From: Bacillota bacterium
GTDB taxonomy: Bacteria > Bacillota > UBA4882 > UBA8346
Assembly: GCA_023435225.1 (NCBI GenBank)
Contig: JAEYRX010000046.1
Span: forward strand, 5,417 to 69,416
DNA length: 64,000 bases
Direction of reading: 5' to 3'
Each line of letters begins with the position of its first letter. The stretch's first letter is position 1. Under the pieces are notes generated by a model. That model searched no databases. It saw nothing but the letters and a program-made list of their open reading frames with translations, and was not told the origin of the DNA. Below are positions 35,457 to 44,686 of the stretch, one piece after another. The position numbers were made by a program, and so were the translations under genes.

Positions 35457-36116
35457 ATGCTGATTAGTATTAAGAATGTTTCAAAAATTTATAAAATGGG
35501 CAAAGTAGAAATTAATGCTTTAAAGAATATAAACTTGGCTATTGAAAAGGGTGATTTCATCTCATTAATGGGACCTTCGGGGGCCGGTAAATCCACACTT
35601 TTACATATAGCAGGTTGCCTTGATGAACCGACTGAAGGCAGCGTGGAAATTCATGGGCAGAAAATACGGAAAATGAAAGATAATGAATTGTCAATGTTTA
35701 GGAATCGGCATATTGGATTTATTTTTCAAAGTTTTAATCTGATTTCGGTATTAAATGTATATGAAAATGTTGAGTATCCTTTGATGATAAGAAACAAAAA
35801 AGTCAATAAGGATAAAGTGTTACAAACAATTGAAGCGGTTGGACTTCTAGATTATCTAAAACACCGCCCTGATGAGCTTTCCGGTGGGCAACGTCAAAGA
35901 GTGGCAATTGCCAGAGCTTTGGTAACAGAACCGGATATTATTCTGGCGGATGAGCCTACCGCTAATCTGGATACTAAAACCGGTGGAAAAATCATCTCAC
36001 TTCTTTTAGAATTAAACTCCCGGCATAACGTAACATTTCTTTTTTCAACTCACAGTGAATTGGTTTCCCAGTATGCTAAAAGGGTAATTAGTATCCTTGA
36101 CGGCGAATTAATTTAA
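35457..36116 (+). CDS. LolD/MacB-type ABC transporter ATPase
   Basis: 219 residues. Walker A GPSGAGKST at 39-47, signature 'LSGGQRQRVAIARAL', Walker B 'IILADEPTANLD' and the H-loop 'STHSE'. The size and the 'FQSFNLISVLNVYENVEYPL' Q-loop are those of the LolD/MacB/FtsE group, which energise FtsX-type permeases. ATG 35457 follows AAAGAGGAG; the longer frame from 35373 runs through the acyltransferase gene and is not needed. With two permeases and a LolA-like protein downstream, it forms a LolCDE-like lipid-extraction machine. Confidence 0.93.
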   Translation: MLISIKNVSKIYKMGKVEINALKNINLAIEKGDFISLMGPSGAGKSTLLHIAGCLDEPTEGSVEIHGQKIRKMKDNELSMFRNRHIGFIFQSFNLISVLNVYENVEYPLMIRNKKVNKDKVLQTIEAVGLLDYLKHRPDELSGGQRQRVAIARALVTEPDIILADEPTANLDTKTGGKIISLLLELNSRHNVTFLFSTHSELVSQYAKRVISILDGELI

Positions 36117-36172
36117 TAAAAGCTGTTTTAAAAGGTAATTTTTGAAACAGACTCTAATAGGAAACAGAAAAA

Positions 36173-37399
36173 ATGTTATTTTATTTAAAAATAGGTTGGC
36201 GGAATTTATTAAAAAATTATCGACGTTCGGTAAAAACAATACTGACAATTATAATTGGACTTAGCGCCTGTTTGTTGGCTCAAGGTTTTATCTCCCATAC
36301 ACTCTGGGGTTTCAGGGAGTCGTTGATTAACGGTGGTTTGGGACATGTTCAAATTTATCAAAAAGGGTATCTTGAACATAATAATGAAGAACCTTATCAA
36401 TATTTAATAACAAACACCAAAGATATTATTGGGGAACTCAAGAAAATACCTCAGATCAAACTGGTGGCGCCTCATTTGGCTTTTCAAGGAATAATTTCGG
36501 CAGGTGAAAAAAATACGGTTTTTGTGGGTACTGCAGGTCTCCCTAAGGAAGAACAACTTTTAAATACTTACTCCACTCTAAAGGAAGGTTCTTTCTTAAA
36601 TAATGAAAAGCCTTTTGGAATTGTAATCGGAAGCGGACTCGCCCGTAAATTAAAAGCCGGTATCGGGGATAACATCACTCTGATGTCATCCATGAAAAGC
36701 GGCGGAATTAACGCTCTGGACATGGAAGTATCGGGAATTATCGAAGTTCAAATCAAAGCTTATAATGATGTAGTGCTGCTGGCTAATCTGGAAGCAATAC
36801 AAATTTTAATTAATCAACCTAATTCAGTAGATCGCCTTATCATATTGCTGACAAAGACTGAAAAATTGTCTAAAACGGAACCTCTTATCAAAAATCTTTG
36901 CCGTCGCATGAATCTTGAATACAAAGATTGGCAAACTCTGGCCGGGACGCAATATACACAACCACAGTTGTTTTATAATTTATTATATGTACTAATAATG
37001 AGTATCATTGTGTTAGTGGTGATTTTTTCAATAACCAATACTTTAAACTTGTCAATGCAGGAAAGAATAAGGGAGATCGGCACTATAAGGTCGCTTGGAA
37101 CAACCAGGTTGCAAGTTGGAAAGATTTTTATTTCGGAAAGTTTTTTAATTGGCATAATCGGAGGCTTTTTTGGAATTATTGTAGGATATGGATTAGCGGC
37201 TCTCCTAAATTGGATTGGAGGAATTCCAATTCCTCCTCCTCCCGGTCAAGCTAGAGGATATACGGCTTTATTTAAACCGGACTTTATTCAGGCGATCAAA
37301 TTATGGATAATTTTTTTGGTTACAGCTGTTATAGGCGGTTTCTATCCGGCTTATCGGGCGGCGCGGTTACGAATAGTTGATACCCTTCGTTGGTTCTAA
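36173..37399 (+). CDS. FtsX/LolC-E-like ABC permease 1
   Basis: 408 residues with the MacB/LolC plan: one N-terminal helix (about 20-40), a large extracytoplasmic domain (about 40-265) and three C-terminal helices (about 268-400). 'SMQERIREIGTIRSLGTTRLQVGKIFISESFLIGIIGG' is the conserved coupling-helix region. In LolCDE, such subunits lift lipoproteins from the inner membrane and hand them to LolA. The paralogue follows 12 nt downstream. The cluster position suggests the cargo is the polyene glycolipid (inference). Confidence 0.92.
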   Translation: MLFYLKIGWRNLLKNYRRSVKTILTIIIGLSACLLAQGFISHTLWGFRESLINGGLGHVQIYQKGYLEHNNEEPYQYLITNTKDIIGELKKIPQIKLVAPHLAFQGIISAGEKNTVFVGTAGLPKEEQLLNTYSTLKEGSFLNNEKPFGIVIGSGLARKLKAGIGDNITLMSSMKSGGINALDMEVSGIIEVQIKAYNDVVLLANLEAIQILINQPNSVDRLIILLTKTEKLSKTEPLIKNLCRRMNLEYKDWQTLAGTQYTQPQLFYNLLYVLIMSIIVLVVIFSITNTLNLSMQERIREIGTIRSLGTTRLQVGKIFISESFLIGIIGGFFGIIVGYGLAALLNWIGGIPIPPPPGQARGYTALFKPDFIQAIKLWIIFLVTAVIGGFYPAYRAARLRIVDTLRWF

Positions 37400-37411
37400 A
37401 GGAGTTCTTAA

Positions 37412-38635
37412 ATGTTTTATTTAAAAATTGGTTTCCGGAATATTATGAAAAATTATAGACGTTCCTTTATTACAATGATTGCCGTTATTATAGGAATGGT
37501 TTCTTGCCTGTTAACCCAGGGTTTTTTTAACTGGAATACGAATGAATTAAGAGAATCAATGATCCATAAAGGAATTGGACATTATCAGATATATGCAACG
37601 GGATTTTTAAAATCCGGCAATGATGATCCTTACAATTACCTAATTCAAGATCCGGCTCCTATTATAGAAGAATTACAAAGAATTCCAGAGATTGAGTTGA
37701 TTACAACACGAATGACATTCAATGGGATAATCGCCTCCGGAGAAAAATCCACCATAGTTACTGGAGAAGCTGGGATTCCTGAAAAGGAAAAACAGCTAAA
37801 TGCTTATTCAAGTCTGATTGCCGGCGCCAAGTTGAGTTCTAAAAGTCCTTACGGCTTAATTATTGGAGATGGGGTGGCTAAGAAACTTTCAGCCAAAATT
37901 GGCGATACTTTAACTTTGATTGGAAATATGAAGGATGGCGGGATCAATGCCGTAGATTTAGAGTTAATTGGTATTAATCATAGCGGGATTGCTGATTTGG
38001 ATAATATATCGGCAACAATATCCTTGACTGCCGTTCAAAATCTTTTAAATATTAATCATGATGTTCAAAAGATATTGGTGCTCGTAAAAGATACCCGGGA
38101 TACTAGTAAAGTTCTTCCCTCAATTAAAAGGATTTCCCGGAAGTATGGATTAGAGTATCAAAGTTGGGAAAGTTTAGCTGATTTTTATCATAGTATCAAG
38201 TTGATGTATAGTGTGGTTTTTTATATCATAGTGTTTATCATTCTTATCGTGGTGACATTCACTATATCCAATACGGTTAATATGAACCTTAATGATAGGT
38301 TTCGAGAAATAGGAACAATTCGGGCTTTGGGAACCAGAAAGGCCCAGGTTGCCTGGATTTTTATTAGTGAAAGTTTTTTAATCGGTCTAATTGGTGGATT
38401 TATTGGATTGATTATTAGTTATATATTTATTGGTTTTACGGAATTAATCGGTGGTTTACCGGTGATAGTAAAAGGGGCCCAACAATCAAGAATAGTCCAT
38501 GTTTTTTTTCACCCCGATTTAAAAACGATTGTAACTTGTATTTTACTTTTTTCGCTAGTTGCAATGCTGGCTTCTATCAGTCCTGCCAGAAGAGGCTCCA
38601 GGCTTTCAATTACTGAAGCTCTTCATTGGATATAA
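37412..38635 (+). CDS. FtsX/LolC-E-like ABC permease 2
   Basis: 407 residues, clearly a paralogue of the preceding permease: the same start 'FYLKIGFRNIMKNYRRSFITM', the same 'ISNTVNMNLNDRFREIGTIRALGTRKAQVAWIFISESFLIGLIGG', and four membrane segments. The pair would form a heterodimer like LolC-LolE, with the ATPase at 35457. The start has an AAAGGAG site. A hairpin-forming repeat lies directly after its stop. Confidence 0.92.
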   Translation: MFYLKIGFRNIMKNYRRSFITMIAVIIGMVSCLLTQGFFNWNTNELRESMIHKGIGHYQIYATGFLKSGNDDPYNYLIQDPAPIIEELQRIPEIELITTRMTFNGIIASGEKSTIVTGEAGIPEKEKQLNAYSSLIAGAKLSSKSPYGLIIGDGVAKKLSAKIGDTLTLIGNMKDGGINAVDLELIGINHSGIADLDNISATISLTAVQNLLNINHDVQKILVLVKDTRDTSKVLPSIKRISRKYGLEYQSWESLADFYHSIKLMYSVVFYIIVFIILIVVTFTISNTVNMNLNDRFREIGTIRALGTRKAQVAWIFISESFLIGLIGGFIGLIISYIFIGFTELIGGLPVIVKGAQQSRIVHVFFHPDLKTIVTCILLFSLVAMLASISPARRGSRLSITEALHWI

Positions 38636-38636
38636 G

Positions 38637-38707
38637 GAAGTAGTCGTCCACGCCAGCTTCCGCTGCGCACCCGAAATTATAAAATTAAAGCTGGGTGAAC
38701 GACAAGC
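38637..38707 (+). repeat. Hairpin repeat, family 4, copy 1
   Basis: AGTAGTCGTCCACGCCAGCTT...AAGCTGG-TG-ACGAC folds on itself. A related copy in inverted orientation lies at 51085-51142. Both sit right after the stop codon of a membrane-protein gene. Confidence 0.7.
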
Positions 38708-38738
38708 ATCGATAGCATTTTCTAAGGAGGATTTTTAA

Positions 38739-39488
38739 ATGAGATTTGTTAACTATTTTACATTACTAATTTTGTTATTGCTTGTAGTATCCGTTAACGG
38801 ATATTCATTAACAAATGATGAGATCCTTCAGAAAATAGATGAATATCATTTGATTGCCAGTGACTTTGAAATGACTATCCGGGTTGAAAGCTTTAAAAAT
38901 AATCACTTCGATAATACAACGTTAATGAAATGTTATGTGAATGACGGAAAAATAGCGTCATTAAACTTTTTAGAACCGGAAAACATGAAAGGCCGAAAGA
39001 TAGTAGTCAAAGATAACGATATGTGGCTTATTATTCCAAAGGTTAAAAATCCGATTCATATAACGCCATCACAAAGATTAGTAGGGGGAATATCTTTTAG
39101 TGATATTGCCGGTGTAAAATTTGCAGAGAATTATATTGCAAAAATTAATGGAGAAGAGGTTATTACCGGGCTAAACGCCGAAGGTAATAAAACGGATATT
39201 AGTAATAACTGTTTGGTCATGGAGTTATCAACAAATGATACTAGAAGTAATTATCATAAAATAATTATGTGGGCGGATAAACAGAGTTTTCTACCGGTAA
39301 AAGCTGATTTTTTCGCCCTAAGTGGAAAAAAGATGATGACTGTGTATTATACATCTCCTAAAGTATGGGAAGGAAGATTAATTTTAACCAAAATGTATCT
39401 TTTTGATCAGATCAATACTAGTAAGTATTGTACAGTAGAGTACTCTGAGATTAAAATGTTGCAATTCGACAATAATTATGAAAATTAG
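38739..39488 (+). CDS. LolA-like outer-membrane lipid/lipoprotein-sorting protein
   Basis: 249 residues with a signal peptide (about 1-22). The mature part matches the LolA-like outer membrane lipoprotein-sorting family: 'MTIRVESFKN', 'NFLEPENMKGRKIVVKDNDMWLIIPKVKNPIHITPSQRLVGGISFSDIA', 'YHKIIMWADKQSFLPVKADFFALSGKKMMTVYY'. These half-barrel chaperones carry acylated cargo across the periplasm. LolA homologues are known in aryl-polyene clusters. Together with the LolCDE-like genes just upstream it makes a full inner-to-outer membrane route. AAGGAGG ribosome site. Confidence 0.9.
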   Translation: MRFVNYFTLLILLLLVVSVNGYSLTNDEILQKIDEYHLIASDFEMTIRVESFKNNHFDNTTLMKCYVNDGKIASLNFLEPENMKGRKIVVKDNDMWLIIPKVKNPIHITPSQRLVGGISFSDIAGVKFAENYIAKINGEEVITGLNAEGNKTDISNNCLVMELSTNDTRSNYHKIIMWADKQSFLPVKADFFALSGKKMMTVYYTSPKVWEGRLILTKMYLFDQINTSKYCTVEYSEIKMLQFDNNYEN

Positions 39489-39550
39489 ATTATTATTAAT
39501 AATACGGATTACAAAATTATTTATTTATTGAGCTAAATTAAGGCTTTTCC

Positions 39551-39580
39551 TTTACATGAATGATATTTTTACAGTATAAT
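39551..39580 (+). promoter_or_regulatory. Predicted sigma-A promoter upstream of the ketoreductase
   Basis: TTTACA (39551-39556), 18-nt spacer, TATAAT (39575-39580). It would start the KR-KS-FAD-KS-ACP block. Confidence 0.65.
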
Positions 39581-39657
39581 TAAGATTAAGTTAAAATATT
39601 TAAATTATTACAACCGGTAGAAACCGTTGGGTCATTAAAAATCTTAGAGGAATTATA

Positions 39658-40383
39658 ATGAGAAAAAAAGTTGCATTAATTACCGGAGCTAGCCGTGGAA
39701 TAGGCGCTTGTATTGCCGTGAAATTGGCTGAAGAAGGTTATACAATCTGGGCTAATTATAAAAGCAACCATGACGCCGCAAATGAATTAAAGAAAAAAGT
39801 TGAAGCGCTGGGTAGGGAATGTATTTTATTACCTTTCGATGTAATCTCTACTGAAGAAACTGATAAAACTCTACAACCGATGTTGGACCAAGATGTACCG
39901 GAGGTTTTGGTTAATAATGCCGGTATTACACGAGATTCACTTTTGGTTTGGATGTCGGAAAACGATTGGCAGGATGTAATTGATACCACCCTGAAAGGCT
40001 ACTTTAATGTAACCAGAAAGGTAGTTTTTTGTATGATGCAAAAACGTCAGGGGACTATTATCAATATTTCTTCCACAGCGGGACAAAGTGGCTTACCTGG
40101 GCAAAGTAATTATTCGGCAGCTAAAGCAGGAATTATCGGCGCTAGTAAGTCATTGGCTCTAGAAGTAGCCGGACGTGGAATTAGGGTCAATGTGGTGGCG
40201 CCCGGTTTCATTGAAACGGAGATGACGGCAAATTTACCGCTTAATGAAATTACCGCCAGAATACCTATGAAAAGAATAGGGACTCCTGAAGAAGTAGCTG
40301 CAGTTGTCTCTTTTTTATGTTCCCCGGGGGCGTCTTATATTACAGGACAGGTTATCGCTGTTAATGGAGGAATTTATGTATAG
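39658..40383 (+). CDS. 3-oxoacyl-ACP reductase (FabG-type ketoreductase)
   Basis: 241 residues, short-chain dehydrogenase. The NADPH loop is GASRGIG near 10-16, then 'NNAG', the catalytic Ser in 'INISSTAGQSG' and 'YSAAKAG' Tyr/Lys, and 'VAPGFIETEMT'. It reduces 3-oxoacyl-ACP to 3-hydroxyacyl-ACP, the ApeQ role. It is the only ketoreductase in the cluster. No enoyl reductase accompanies it, so double bonds made by the dehydratase should remain. It overlaps the next KS gene by 8 nt. Confidence 0.93.
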   Translation: MRKKVALITGASRGIGACIAVKLAEEGYTIWANYKSNHDAANELKKKVEALGRECILLPFDVISTEETDKTLQPMLDQDVPEVLVNNAGITRDSLLVWMSENDWQDVIDTTLKGYFNVTRKVVFCMMQKRQGTIINISSTAGQSGLPGQSNYSAAKAGIIGASKSLALEVAGRGIRVNVVAPGFIETEMTANLPLNEITARIPMKRIGTPEEVAAVVSFLCSPGASYITGQVIAVNGGIYV

Positions 40384-41590
40384 GGTTGCTATTGTAGGGA
40401 TTGGTATTGTTTCAACACTCGGCTCCGATTATGCTACAGTAACCGATGCCCTTCGGAATGGGATCTCCGGTATTGTAGTTGACCCAGTCAGGAACGAACT
40501 TGGTTTTAGAAGCCCGCTTACCGGAGAAATTAAAGGTTTTGTCAGACCGGAATTAAAAAACAAACAATTACGAACTCTTACCGAAGAAGCTGTACATGCA
40601 TATAAAGCGGCGGTAGATGCTTATACTCAAGCCGGCTGGAGTGATAATGAGATTATTAGTCCGCAGACCGGTTTGATATTAGGGAATGATAGTACTACAA
40701 TCCCGGTTTCCGAATCGGTTGAGATTACTAAAAATGAAAAAAGAACTTTTTCCATTGGAGCAACCCGGGTTTTTATGTCGCTTAACTCACATGTCACCAT
40801 GAATTTAAATACTTTATTACAGACTAAGGGAGCCTGCTGGACAATAAGCGGCGCATGCGCCAGTGGAGGGCATGCCATTGGGCAATCAGCAGATTTAATT
40901 GCCGCCGGGAGACAGGAAAGAATCATTTGCGGTGGAGTCCAGGAAATTAATTGGCAAGCAGTATGTAGCTTTGATGCTACGGAAGCATTTTCGATGCGAG
41001 TGGATGACCCGGCAAGGGCTTCCCGGCCTTTTGATAAAGATAGGGACGGATTAGTCCCTAGTGGTGGAGCAGCAATTATAGCTTTGGAACGGATGGATTT
41101 AGCTGAAAAAAGAGGAGCAAATATACTGGGAGAGGTATTAGGATATGGTTTTTCTTCTGATGGATATAAGTTATCAGTACCTTCCGGAGAAGGTTTGGAA
41201 CGTAGTATGCGGGAAGCTATACATTATGCTGGAGTATCTATAGAAGATATTGATTATATCAGCGCTCATGCAACTTCAACGCCTATTGGGGATCTAAAAG
41301 AAGCCGAGGCCATATACAATATATTTGGAGCTGATATGCCCTGGATTTCCTCAATTAAATCAATGACTGGTCACGAGATGTGGATGGCAGGGGCTGCAAC
41401 AGTTGTATACGGCCTTTTAATGTCACAAGGTAAATTTATTGCTCCAAATATAAATTTTACTAAGCAGGAAGAAGGAACTCCGCCTTTAAAAATAGCAGTC
41501 GAAACCATCGATAAAAAACCAAAAGTAATGTTATTGAATTCGGCTGGATTTGGGGGAACCAATAGTTGTTTGATAATCAAAGCTCATTAA
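40376..41590 (+). CDS. Beta-ketoacyl-ACP synthase (KS-3), complete active site
   Basis: 404 residues. Cys 161 ('SGACASGGHA'), His 298 ('SAHATSTPIGD') and His 333 ('SIKSMTGHEMWMAGA') form the triad; the second motif reads HATST in place of HGTST. ATG 40376 follows GGAGG and lies within the end of fabG; a longer frame from 40304 is not needed. It is a stand-alone KS without a CLF partner, like ApeR-type enzymes thought to act in initiation or as KAS I. Coupled to the flavoprotein gene. Confidence 0.92.
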   Translation: MYRVAIVGIGIVSTLGSDYATVTDALRNGISGIVVDPVRNELGFRSPLTGEIKGFVRPELKNKQLRTLTEEAVHAYKAAVDAYTQAGWSDNEIISPQTGLILGNDSTTIPVSESVEITKNEKRTFSIGATRVFMSLNSHVTMNLNTLLQTKGACWTISGACASGGHAIGQSADLIAAGRQERIICGGVQEINWQAVCSFDATEAFSMRVDDPARASRPFDKDRDGLVPSGGAAIIALERMDLAEKRGANILGEVLGYGFSSDGYKLSVPSGEGLERSMREAIHYAGVSIEDIDYISAHATSTPIGDLKEAEAIYNIFGADMPWISSIKSMTGHEMWMAGAATVVYGLLMSQGKFIAPNINFTKQEEGTPPLKIAVETIDKKPKVMLLNSAGFGGTNSCLIIKAH

Positions 41591-42999
41591 GTAGATATGA
41601 TGTTATAGTTATTGGTTCAGGTATTAGCGGATTGGTAACTTCTTTGATATTAGCCAAGGAAGGTAAAAAGGTTGCTTTATTTGAGAAAGATAGTGATATT
41701 GCTCCGTTAATCAGACCATATAAGCGGAAAGATTGCGCCTGTAGTCCGGGTCTACACATTATCGGATGGATGGATGAAGGAGAAATCATTTCTTCATTTT
41801 TTAAATATTTAGACATCTCGGATGGTATTGAAACGGAGTCTAAGTCCAATGGATTTGGTGATATTATTATTGGAGCTAAAAAATATCATTTTCCCAAGGG
41901 GTATGTTAATATTGAAAAAAGTCTTTTAACATATTTTCCCGAAAGCAAGATAGCAGTTAAAAATTACCTGCGATTAGTTCGGGAAATTAATGAACAGACC
42001 TTTTTGTTGAATCATAGCTTAACACCTAAATTGAATCAAAATAAATTTGGTGTATTTGAAAATTTCACGCTCAAAGAATGTTTGGAAAAATATCAGGCTT
42101 CCCAAGAATTAATCGATTTATTGGGATTATTTAATTATTTATTAATAGGGAGTAAGGCTGATGAAGTTCCTTTTAATATACATGCTTTTGTTTTGGGTGG
42201 ATATTATCAATCTCCCGGATATCTAACTTTAAAAGGAATCAGTAGGTTGTTATCAAATTTTAAAAGGGAACTGATCAAATATGGAGTTAATTTGTTTATA
42301 AACTCCGAAATTGATGAAATATTAACGGATGGAAATAAAAATGCCATTGGAGTGAAGACTTTAAATGGAGACCAATATTTTGCTTCTACTATAATTGCTG
42401 CTTTTAATCCTAAATTACTTAATGAAAAAATAAAATCAAAAGCATTACGTCCGATTTATAGGCAAAGATTGAATGAAATAGAAAACACGTTTGGTTTATA
42501 TGTTGCGTTTTTTAAAATTGAGGATAATAAAAGGATTGAAGTTGATAACTTCATTTATTATAATAGTAAATTAGATATCAATTTAGGAGCTATTATCAAT
42601 TATACCAATGGAAATAGTATTTTGTGTATTTTTTTAGCTGACAACCGAAAGAAGCCTATAAAAATTAATGATAGAAACAACTATGCTAAAGAAAAATTCA
42701 GCGTTTTGGAAAATGTAGTTTATGATCTAATTCCCGCTCTGCAAGGGAAAATGGTCTTAATAGATTATTTGAAACCTTGGTCTTTTGAAAGATATACCAA
42801 CACAGTCAACGGTTCAGCTTATGGGGTTAAACACACCGTAAACTCATTTGGAATTCAACAAAGAGTTCCTATTCACGGATTATTTTTAGTAGGACAAGCT
42901 ATTCTTCCCGGTTTCATGGGTTCAATGATATCCGGTTTTAACTTAGCATCAGAGCTTTTAGAAACTGATAATGTATGGTCGAGGGTTATAAATCAATGA
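41566..42999 (+). CDS. CrtI/CrtISO-like FAD-dependent oxidoreductase
   Basis: 477 residues. The N-terminal dinucleotide fold 'DVIVIGSGISGLVTSLILAKEGKKVALFEKD' is at about 12-43, and the C-terminal FAD motif 'PIHGLFLVGQAILPGFMGSMISGFNLASEL' is that of phytoene desaturases and carotenoid isomerases. A paired Cys stretch 'KDCACSPG' lies near 56-63. Such enzymes isomerise or desaturate polyenes, so it may set double-bond geometry or add unsaturation in the aryl polyene. TTG start 41566 inside the KS-3 gene; its 3' end makes an ATGA overlap with KS-4. Confidence 0.88.
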   Translation: MFDNQSSLSRYDVIVIGSGISGLVTSLILAKEGKKVALFEKDSDIAPLIRPYKRKDCACSPGLHIIGWMDEGEIISSFFKYLDISDGIETESKSNGFGDIIIGAKKYHFPKGYVNIEKSLLTYFPESKIAVKNYLRLVREINEQTFLLNHSLTPKLNQNKFGVFENFTLKECLEKYQASQELIDLLGLFNYLLIGSKADEVPFNIHAFVLGGYYQSPGYLTLKGISRLLSNFKRELIKYGVNLFINSEIDEILTDGNKNAIGVKTLNGDQYFASTIIAAFNPKLLNEKIKSKALRPIYRQRLNEIENTFGLYVAFFKIEDNKRIEVDNFIYYNSKLDINLGAIINYTNGNSILCIFLADNRKKPIKINDRNNYAKEKFSVLENVVYDLIPALQGKMVLIDYLKPWSFERYTNTVNGSAYGVKHTVNSFGIQQRVPIHGLFLVGQAILPGFMGSMISGFNLASELLETDNVWSRVINQ

Positions 43000-44255
43000 A
43001 ATTAAATAAAGTTGTTATTACCGGAGTGGGTTCAATTACTCCGTTTGGTATTGGAGTAGAAGCTTTATCTCAAGGAATTTTTTCAAATCGTTCAGCGATT
43101 ACTAATGTTGGCGATATCTGGAAAGAAAGCGTGTCTGATATATTATGTGAAGTAGGCGGTGAAATTACATTTGACTTAAACGAAAAGAAAATTCCTCGCG
43201 ATAGCCGCCGGAATATGGGAAGAGTTTCAATTCTCGGATGCTTATCAACTGAAGAAGCAGTTAATATGGCTGGATTGACAGAAGAACACTTTTCTTCAGG
43301 AGATTTTGGGGTATCTTTTTCATCCACTACCGGTAGTAGTAAATCATTAATTGACTTTACTGAACGGTTTATAAGGGAAAAAAGTCTCTCTTCAATTAAA
43401 TCGGGACACTTTTTTCAGATCATGTCTCATACGACTGCCGCCAATATTGCTAATCTTTTTAATATTAAAGGAAGAGTTTTTTCACCTAATAGCGCTTGTT
43501 CCTCTGCAGCTCAATCTATTGGATTAGCATATGAGACAGTGAAATTCGGGCTTCAAAAAGGAATGATTTGCGGTGGGGCGGAAGAACTGCATATCACAAC
43601 TAGTGCTACTTTTGATCTGCTTCAAGCAGCATCCTATCATTATAACGATCATCCCCAAGAAACTCCAAGACCTTTTGATAAGGATCGTGACGGAACGGTT
43701 TGTGGAGAAGGCAGCGGTACTTTTATTTTGGAAAGTGAAGAAAGCGCTAAACAACGAGGAGCCAAGATTCTCGGAGAAATTATCGGTTTCATCACTTTTT
43801 CCAGTGGTGAGCATATGACCCGGGTAACAGAGAAAGACTTGATTATGGGGATCGAACGGCTTATATCAGAAACTGAAGTTTCTCCATCGGAAATTGATTA
43901 TATCAATGCTCATGGTACAGGGACAATTATCGGTGATAAAGAAGAATCATTAGCTATTGAAACTGTATTTAATAGTAAGGGGTATCATCCTTATGTCAGT
44001 AGTTTAAAGGGGCATTTGGGGCATACTTTGGGGGCGAGCGCCGCTCTTGAATTAATAGTTTGTCTGGAAATGATTCAAAAAGGTTCCTTAGTTCCTACCA
44101 AAAATTTGGTTAATCCCGATCCCGGTTGCGGGAAAATTAATTATTTACAGGAATATAAAACTATTCAGCCAAGATTAATTATGAAAAATAGTTTTGCTTT
44201 TGGTGGCATAAATTCTATTCTTTTATTAAGGAGTTATAAAAATGGAGAGAAATGA
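42996..44255 (+). CDS. Beta-ketoacyl-ACP synthase (KS-4), complete active site
   Basis: 419 residues, FabF-like. Cys 168 ('NSACSSAAQSIG'), His 306 ('NAHGTGTIIGD') and His 343 ('LKGHLGHTLGASAA') are present. ATG 42996 forms an ATGA overlap with the flavoprotein stop, which fixes the start over an ATG at 42975. It is followed by, and overlaps, ACP-2, so it may serve that carrier. With KS-1, -2 and -3 it makes four condensing enzymes with intact triads, more than elongation alone should need. Confidence 0.93.
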   Translation: MKLNKVVITGVGSITPFGIGVEALSQGIFSNRSAITNVGDIWKESVSDILCEVGGEITFDLNEKKIPRDSRRNMGRVSILGCLSTEEAVNMAGLTEEHFSSGDFGVSFSSTTGSSKSLIDFTERFIREKSLSSIKSGHFFQIMSHTTAANIANLFNIKGRVFSPNSACSSAAQSIGLAYETVKFGLQKGMICGGAEELHITTSATFDLLQAASYHYNDHPQETPRPFDKDRDGTVCGEGSGTFILESEESAKQRGAKILGEIIGFITFSSGEHMTRVTEKDLIMGIERLISETEVSPSEIDYINAHGTGTIIGDKEESLAIETVFNSKGYHPYVSSLKGHLGHTLGASAALELIVCLEMIQKGSLVPTKNLVNPDPGCGKINYLQEYKTIQPRLIMKNSFAFGGINSILLLRSYKNGEK

Positions 44256-44496
44256 GATATTTCTGAAAGTAAGAAAAGTCTTTGTGGATGAATTTGAAAT
44301 TGAAGAAAATGCAATTACGGAAAAGTCTTTGATTTTTGAAGAATTGGGTTTAGATAGTTTGGATAGTGTCGATCTAATTGTAGCTTTAGAAAAAGCTTTT
44401 AGTTTCAAAATTGATCGCGCAAATGACGGTTCCGTAATTTCACAGATAAGAAGTATTCAAGATATTATTAATTATGTTGAATCAAAAAAAGTTTAA
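44242..44496 (+). CDS. Acyl carrier protein 2
   Basis: 84 residues with 'EELGLDSLDSVDLIVALEKAF'; Ser 39 is the phosphopantetheine attachment site. It differs clearly from ACP-1, so the two may carry different intermediates, as with ApeE and ApeF. It overlaps KS-4 by 14 nt and is the last gene of the cluster; a terminator follows at 44655. Confidence 0.93.
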   Translation: MERNEIFLKVRKVFVDEFEIEENAITEKSLIFEELGLDSLDSVDLIVALEKAFSFKIDRANDGSVISQIRSIQDIINYVESKKV

Positions 44497-44654
44497 TATA
44501 TTTTAGTATAACATTTAGTATGTTTTAATTTCAGTCGGCTTTATGGGGGAATATAAATGATACCTCTGAAGTGTAATAATATCCGATAAAATAATCAGGA
44601 TTAATATGATAAATTAATTTGAAGATTGAAGATAAGTGATTTATATATGGGAAA

Positions 44655-44686
44655 AGACGATCTGCGATGATCGTCTATATTTTTTT
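44655..44686 (+). terminator. Intrinsic terminator at end of polyene cluster
   Basis: AGACGATC-TGCGAT-GATCGTCT followed by ATATTTTTTT. It marks the right boundary of the cluster transcript. Confidence 0.92.
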
